From Medicago truncatula (lineage: Eukaryota > Streptophyta > Magnoliopsida > Fabales > Fabaceae): a DNA stretch of 64,000 nt. The translations under genes were made by a program, and so were the position numbers. Position 1 is the first letter of the stretch, and each line of letters opens with the position of its first letter. Positions 60,480 through 64,000 of the stretch are shown piece after piece. The notes beneath the pieces were generated by a model, which worked only from the letters and a program-made list of their open reading frames with translations, was not told the origin of the DNA and did no database searches. The DNA lies in contig NC_053046.1 in NCBI RefSeq assembly GCF_003473485.1, forward strand, positions 36,231,832 through 36,295,831. The letters are read 5' to 3'.

Positions 60480-62130
60480 TTACGTGTCAACACCATCTGC
60501 TGCTGCAGCAGGATGCAAAGGTCTAACAGTATCAGGACAATCTGCTCTTGGTCCAGCAAGGGAGTAATAAGCAAGAATATGAGCTGGATGCTCAATAACA
60601 ACAGGCCGCCGATCCTGTTGATTATTAACAACCATGCGTCTGGAAGGAATAACCTCAATATTCCAATAGGGTCGTGCCATTGCCAAAAGATCGTGCCCAG
60701 AAGCTGATGCTCCATACCCTTGAACCCAAAGATACCTCAAAGATGTTAACCTAGTTGCAGCAACAGCTAGTGCATGCTCACTGAAAAATGAACACCCTCT
60801 CATTTCGAGTTTCTGAAGACTCGGACAACCTTTGGAGAATTCCAAGAGCCCTGCATCAGTTTCGCCGACATAACCGAGAAGTATCCATCTCACGTTTGGA
60901 CTGTATTTTCCTATGTAACCTAGGCCTACATCGGTTAAACCACCAGGTCTCAGGTATAGAGCAAATCTTCTAAGCTTTTTGCAGCCTGTCAGTAGAGCCC
61001 TCACTCCATTGTCAAGTGGCAAATCGGTTATCTTCTCCTCACGGTCGAGCAAGACGAGTCGAAAATCACAAAGGTTTTTCAAGTGAGTACTGATGTGCTC
61101 AAGAGATTCGTTGGTGATGTCGGATACATAGACAGCCATGTATTCAAGCTCTGGACAGCCAAGTGATAAGGCAATTAGTCCTCTTTGGGAAACAACACCA
61201 TCCACATCTTCCATTCCTTGATCATCATCACCTCTTTCAATCCTTAGCCTTTTCAACTTCTTACAACAGCGAGCAAGTACTTCTAATCCTCTATCTCCAA
61301 TTACATTCCTTGACTGTACATGAATAAAAGGTTATTCATTCATAATTAACATTACAAATGTAGTCTTGGTCATTCAAATCAACATATGTATGTATGCATA
61401 TTTGTAATTTTGAGATCATAGTTTTAAATTGCGGTCAGCAACCACAACATAAAGTTTTTCGAGGTTTCTGTGACTATACTATTGTGGCTGCACCGGAAAC
61501 AATTATCCACTACTGTGAAATATACATATACATGGTGGATAAATTTTGAAGGCTAGAGGACTAGAATTTAAAGACCACCAAACTATGCCGTTTAAAAGAA
61601 TCATAGCAAAGAATTGAAGGGTGAGCAAATTTAACTAGATTAAGTTCTAGAATCTTACCTCAAGGATTTCTAAGTTGGGGCATTTCTCGATTAATGTACA
61701 ATGATCCTCCGTATCCAGCATTGCATAGAGAAGATCCAATTTTTTTAGTTGGCTTGCATAAGGGAATGCAATTGGCATTTCATTCTTTCCAATATATGTC
61801 AAACCCAGTCGACTTAACTTTGACGGTAACGATATAGCAGCATACTTCTCTGGATCTTCATTGTAGGAACCTCCACAAAATTCTTCTAGAGAAGATGCAT
61901 ATCGAAAGAAGTTCACCAGATTCAACATTTCACAATCCGTAATTTTCACAGAGACCAGGTTTGGGCAGTTTTTAGCTAAAAGTTCAAGGTCCTCAATTCT
62001 GATATTGGCAATATCAGTCAAGTAAAAATTCAGTGTCTCCAGAACTGTATTATTCGAAGCGAGCTCATGCAGCCATTTTCCATCATTCTCAAGAACCGAG
62101 CTTTCCTCCATGAACAAGACTCTTAAATTC
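60480..62130 (-). CDS. COI1: COI1 jasmonate receptor F-box/LRR protein, exons 2 and 3 (5' part outside the window)
   Basis: COI1 is the substrate receptor of the SCF-COI1 ubiquitin ligase that binds jasmonoyl-isoleucine with JAZ repressors. Exon 2 (61659-62130) begins NLRVLFMEESSVLENDGKWL and ends CPNLEILE. Exon 3 (60480-61313, 277 residues plus stop) continues SRNVIGDRGLEVLARCCKKL, then QGMEDVDGVVSQRGL, YMAVYVSDITNESLEHI, DFRLVLLDREEKITDLPLDN, RRFALYLRPGGLTDVGLGYI and YLWVQGYGASASGHDLLAMA, ending MARPYWNIEVIPSRR and HPAHILAYYSLAGPRADCPD. These are the C-terminal leucine-rich repeats that line the hormone pocket, and they match COI1 closely. Splice sites are canonical. The F-box exon is not in the last 1.87 kb and must lie beyond the right edge. 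Confidence 0.95.
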
Positions 62131-64000
62131 CTGCCGGAAAGAAAATTCAGTCACAATTCAGTAACAAATGATTGGTAAGAGCAAGCATAGTTTCCTAATA
62201 CCAAGTTCTAAGAAGAAATGACTTAGACGGGGCCATGCTTGAATCAGCCTATTTGAGTTTATCTACTAAATAAACACTAATGAGACTGTTTGGAAGAGCT
62301 TATGGAAATATCTTATGACATGTACATATGCCGTTTTCAACTTATTTCCATAAGCTTTACAAGATAGCTCATGAAAACAGCTTGTTGGTACGGAAACAAT
62401 TTGACTTTATTTTATCTTTTGTTATAGAAATAGTTTAAATATAAGCACTTATATGATAAGCGCTTAATTAGGCTGTTCATCCCAACATAACCCAATAAAG
62501 TTGAAAAATTTCATGTCTGCCCTCCCCCGCCAAAATAAAAAATTTAATTTGAAGGACTGAGAGCAAATCCATAAAAGAAAGGGCACTAAACGAGGTTTTA
62601 AATTAGTTGCTATCTTTGCAAAGAGTCCAATCTAACTGGTGATTAGGGTAGAAGCTCCAAGATAAATAAATTAAAAAAAACTAATTAATCTGAAAAGGTA
62701 TAATAACCTAAAGCCTGTGATTAATGAGTGAAAGGAGCATATACTTAAAATAAGGCAGCTTGGAAAATGAGGTTGAGAAGTGTATGGTGGCAAAGTCAGA
62801 ACAAAGCAGTCACAAATACAATAATACAATTAGATGTGTAAGTATTAGAAGTGAAGTATATTGGCTAAGCTAGTTGGCGACTTCTCAGTTCCCACTAATT
62901 TGACATATACCAAAAATTTGAATCGTCTGTAATAAAAATCCAATAAAAAACAATGTGGAAGAAATATCCATGACCAACTCAAACTACTATAAAAGAAAGC
63001 CTTCAAAATCTAGAGAGTAGAGAAAAAGACAAAAGGATAAAAGTGTAAGGTATTTATTTAATGAAAACTATAGCATATAATTGATTATATCATCCAGATC
63101 AAGTGAAAAGGTCAAGTTTGAATTTTCACATAAAACAAAAGATTATAACGACTTCCATGATTATGTTCCTAAGGAATTGGTCAGCATAATTTTAATTTAA
63201 GAGTTATAGTAATTCCATCATTTTCAGTCTTACTCATCAATGATCAATCACTAAAATGTTCTGTTCATTGGCAGGAGTGGGGAAATCCAGCAGCATTAAA
63301 TGAGCCAATTCAGTATAATGTTGACAATTGACATTAAGATATTTTGATCAAACTGAAACTTGAAAAGGCATGTCTACCCACCAATGTAAAGATAATAGAA
63401 CTCATACACCAATTTCTTTTTCTGTATAGATTGAATATGAATATCCCCATGTAACTACTCATTTTAACGTTTTGGATCAAAATGAAATTCGAAAAGGCAT
63501 ATCTATCCAACCCATATACAATTACCAGAACTCCTCATTTAACATCAGTATTTTGGGTATAGTTTAGATATGAGTAGAAAGACATAAACAACACAACGAT
63601 GGCTCAAAAGTTTTAACACAGTTTCATTCTCTGGCTAGCATGTTAGCAACAATCATGACATCAAGGTTCAATGCGATCTAAACCACAATATCAAAGTTTT
63701 TTTTTGAAATGACAAATATTAGTGATTAATTTTAGATTAAATTTTTCTCCTTCGTACGGGTTTAAACCCAGACCTCCAACTTCTTTTTCCTTGACTCAAA
63801 CCAGTTGAGCTACCAGAACTCCTCATTTAATATCTGTCACTCGCATTTGATCGTGATTCTCCATAATATCAAGGAGATGGGAAAAGAACAAAAGAAAATC
63901 CTTTCAAAACAATCTGAAACTCAAGTATGAAACATAACAATAACAGAACAGAGGATTTTAATTTTCATATGAAACAGAGGATTTTCAAATCAATACAAAT
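62131..64000 (-). other. COI1 intron 1 (partial), with a MITE and a SINE-like repeat
   Basis: The acceptor CCGGCAG|GAATT at 62131/62130 marks the intron's 3' end; it continues past the window edge. About 62240-62490 is a GCTTAT-type MITE relative (AGAGCTTATGGAAATATCTT, ATATAAGCACTTATATGATA). No coding signal for the F-box exon was seen. Confidence 0.6.
63697..63821 (-). mobile_element. tRNA-derived SINE-like element
   Basis: On the minus strand a box-A-like GGTAGCTCAACTGG (complement of 63801-63814) and a box-B-like GGGTTTAAACCC (63758-63769) are spaced as in a tRNA-derived SINE promoter, and the sequence ends in an A-tail (poly-T at 63697-63705 on the plus strand). Target duplications are not certain. 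Confidence 0.5.

Overview
The window looks like nuclear DNA of a legume, most likely Medicago or a close relative. This is inferred from intron-rich plant genes, AT-rich intergenic DNA, very many small inverted-repeat elements, and plant-only families such as COI1, laccase, PMEI-type inhibitors and a DIVARICATA-type MYB. No bacterial features (operons, CRISPR, prophage) are present.

Layout. 160-4897 (-) is a decayed adenylosuccinate lyase gene with several independent lesions. It is followed by a GC-rich hAT-like element (4974-5416) and a 3 kb nest of overlapping MITEs (about 5.5-8.5 kb). 10189-10371 (-) encodes a small secreted Cys/Pro-rich peptide whose promoter abuts an ~800 bp imperfect palindrome. 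Next come spliced fragments of an IQD gene and an ankyrin-repeat gene, ending at a CACTA-type terminus (13087). A 1.9 kb terminal-inverted-repeat transposon (15222-17088) precedes a START-like/polyketide-cyclase-type gene (17859-18359). A broken laccase (19689 to about 22306) is fused to a transposon end and to a second, partial copy of the ADSL pseudogene (22525-23416).

24915-30877 (-) is an intact 14-exon PQT3-like (DWNN, CCHC knuckle, RING/U-box) E3 ubiquitin ligase. 31681-32740 is an inverted-repeat element filled with a ~36 bp minisatellite. 35604-39304 (+) is an apparently intact six-exon laccase, paralogous to the broken one. A tRNA-Arg(CCU) lies at 39711-39783 (-). Two tandem PMEI/invertase-inhibitor-like genes (40898-41422 and 45867-46394, both -) are separated by a 5'-truncated LINE with perfect 17 bp target-site duplications. 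50311-52649 (+) is FCF2, a pre-rRNA processing factor, with a telo-box and a site-II motif upstream. 56256-57801 (+) is a DIVARICATA-like MYB. 60480-62130 (-) holds exons 2 and 3 of the jasmonate receptor COI1, whose first exon lies beyond the right edge.

The intact genes have unrelated jobs: protein turnover, lignin/phenolic oxidation, cell-wall enzyme inhibition, ribosome assembly, transcription and hormone perception. They are ordinary plant neighbours, not a pathway cluster. The accessory interest lies in duplication, pseudogenisation, gene-fragment capture and nested transposons. I found no clear undescribed biological system. The best candidates for a second look are the palindrome beside the secreted-peptide gene, the captured gene fragments, and the mosaic near-identity of the two laccases. 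Exon coordinates were derived by reading splice sites and checking codon phase by hand; no similarity search was run.
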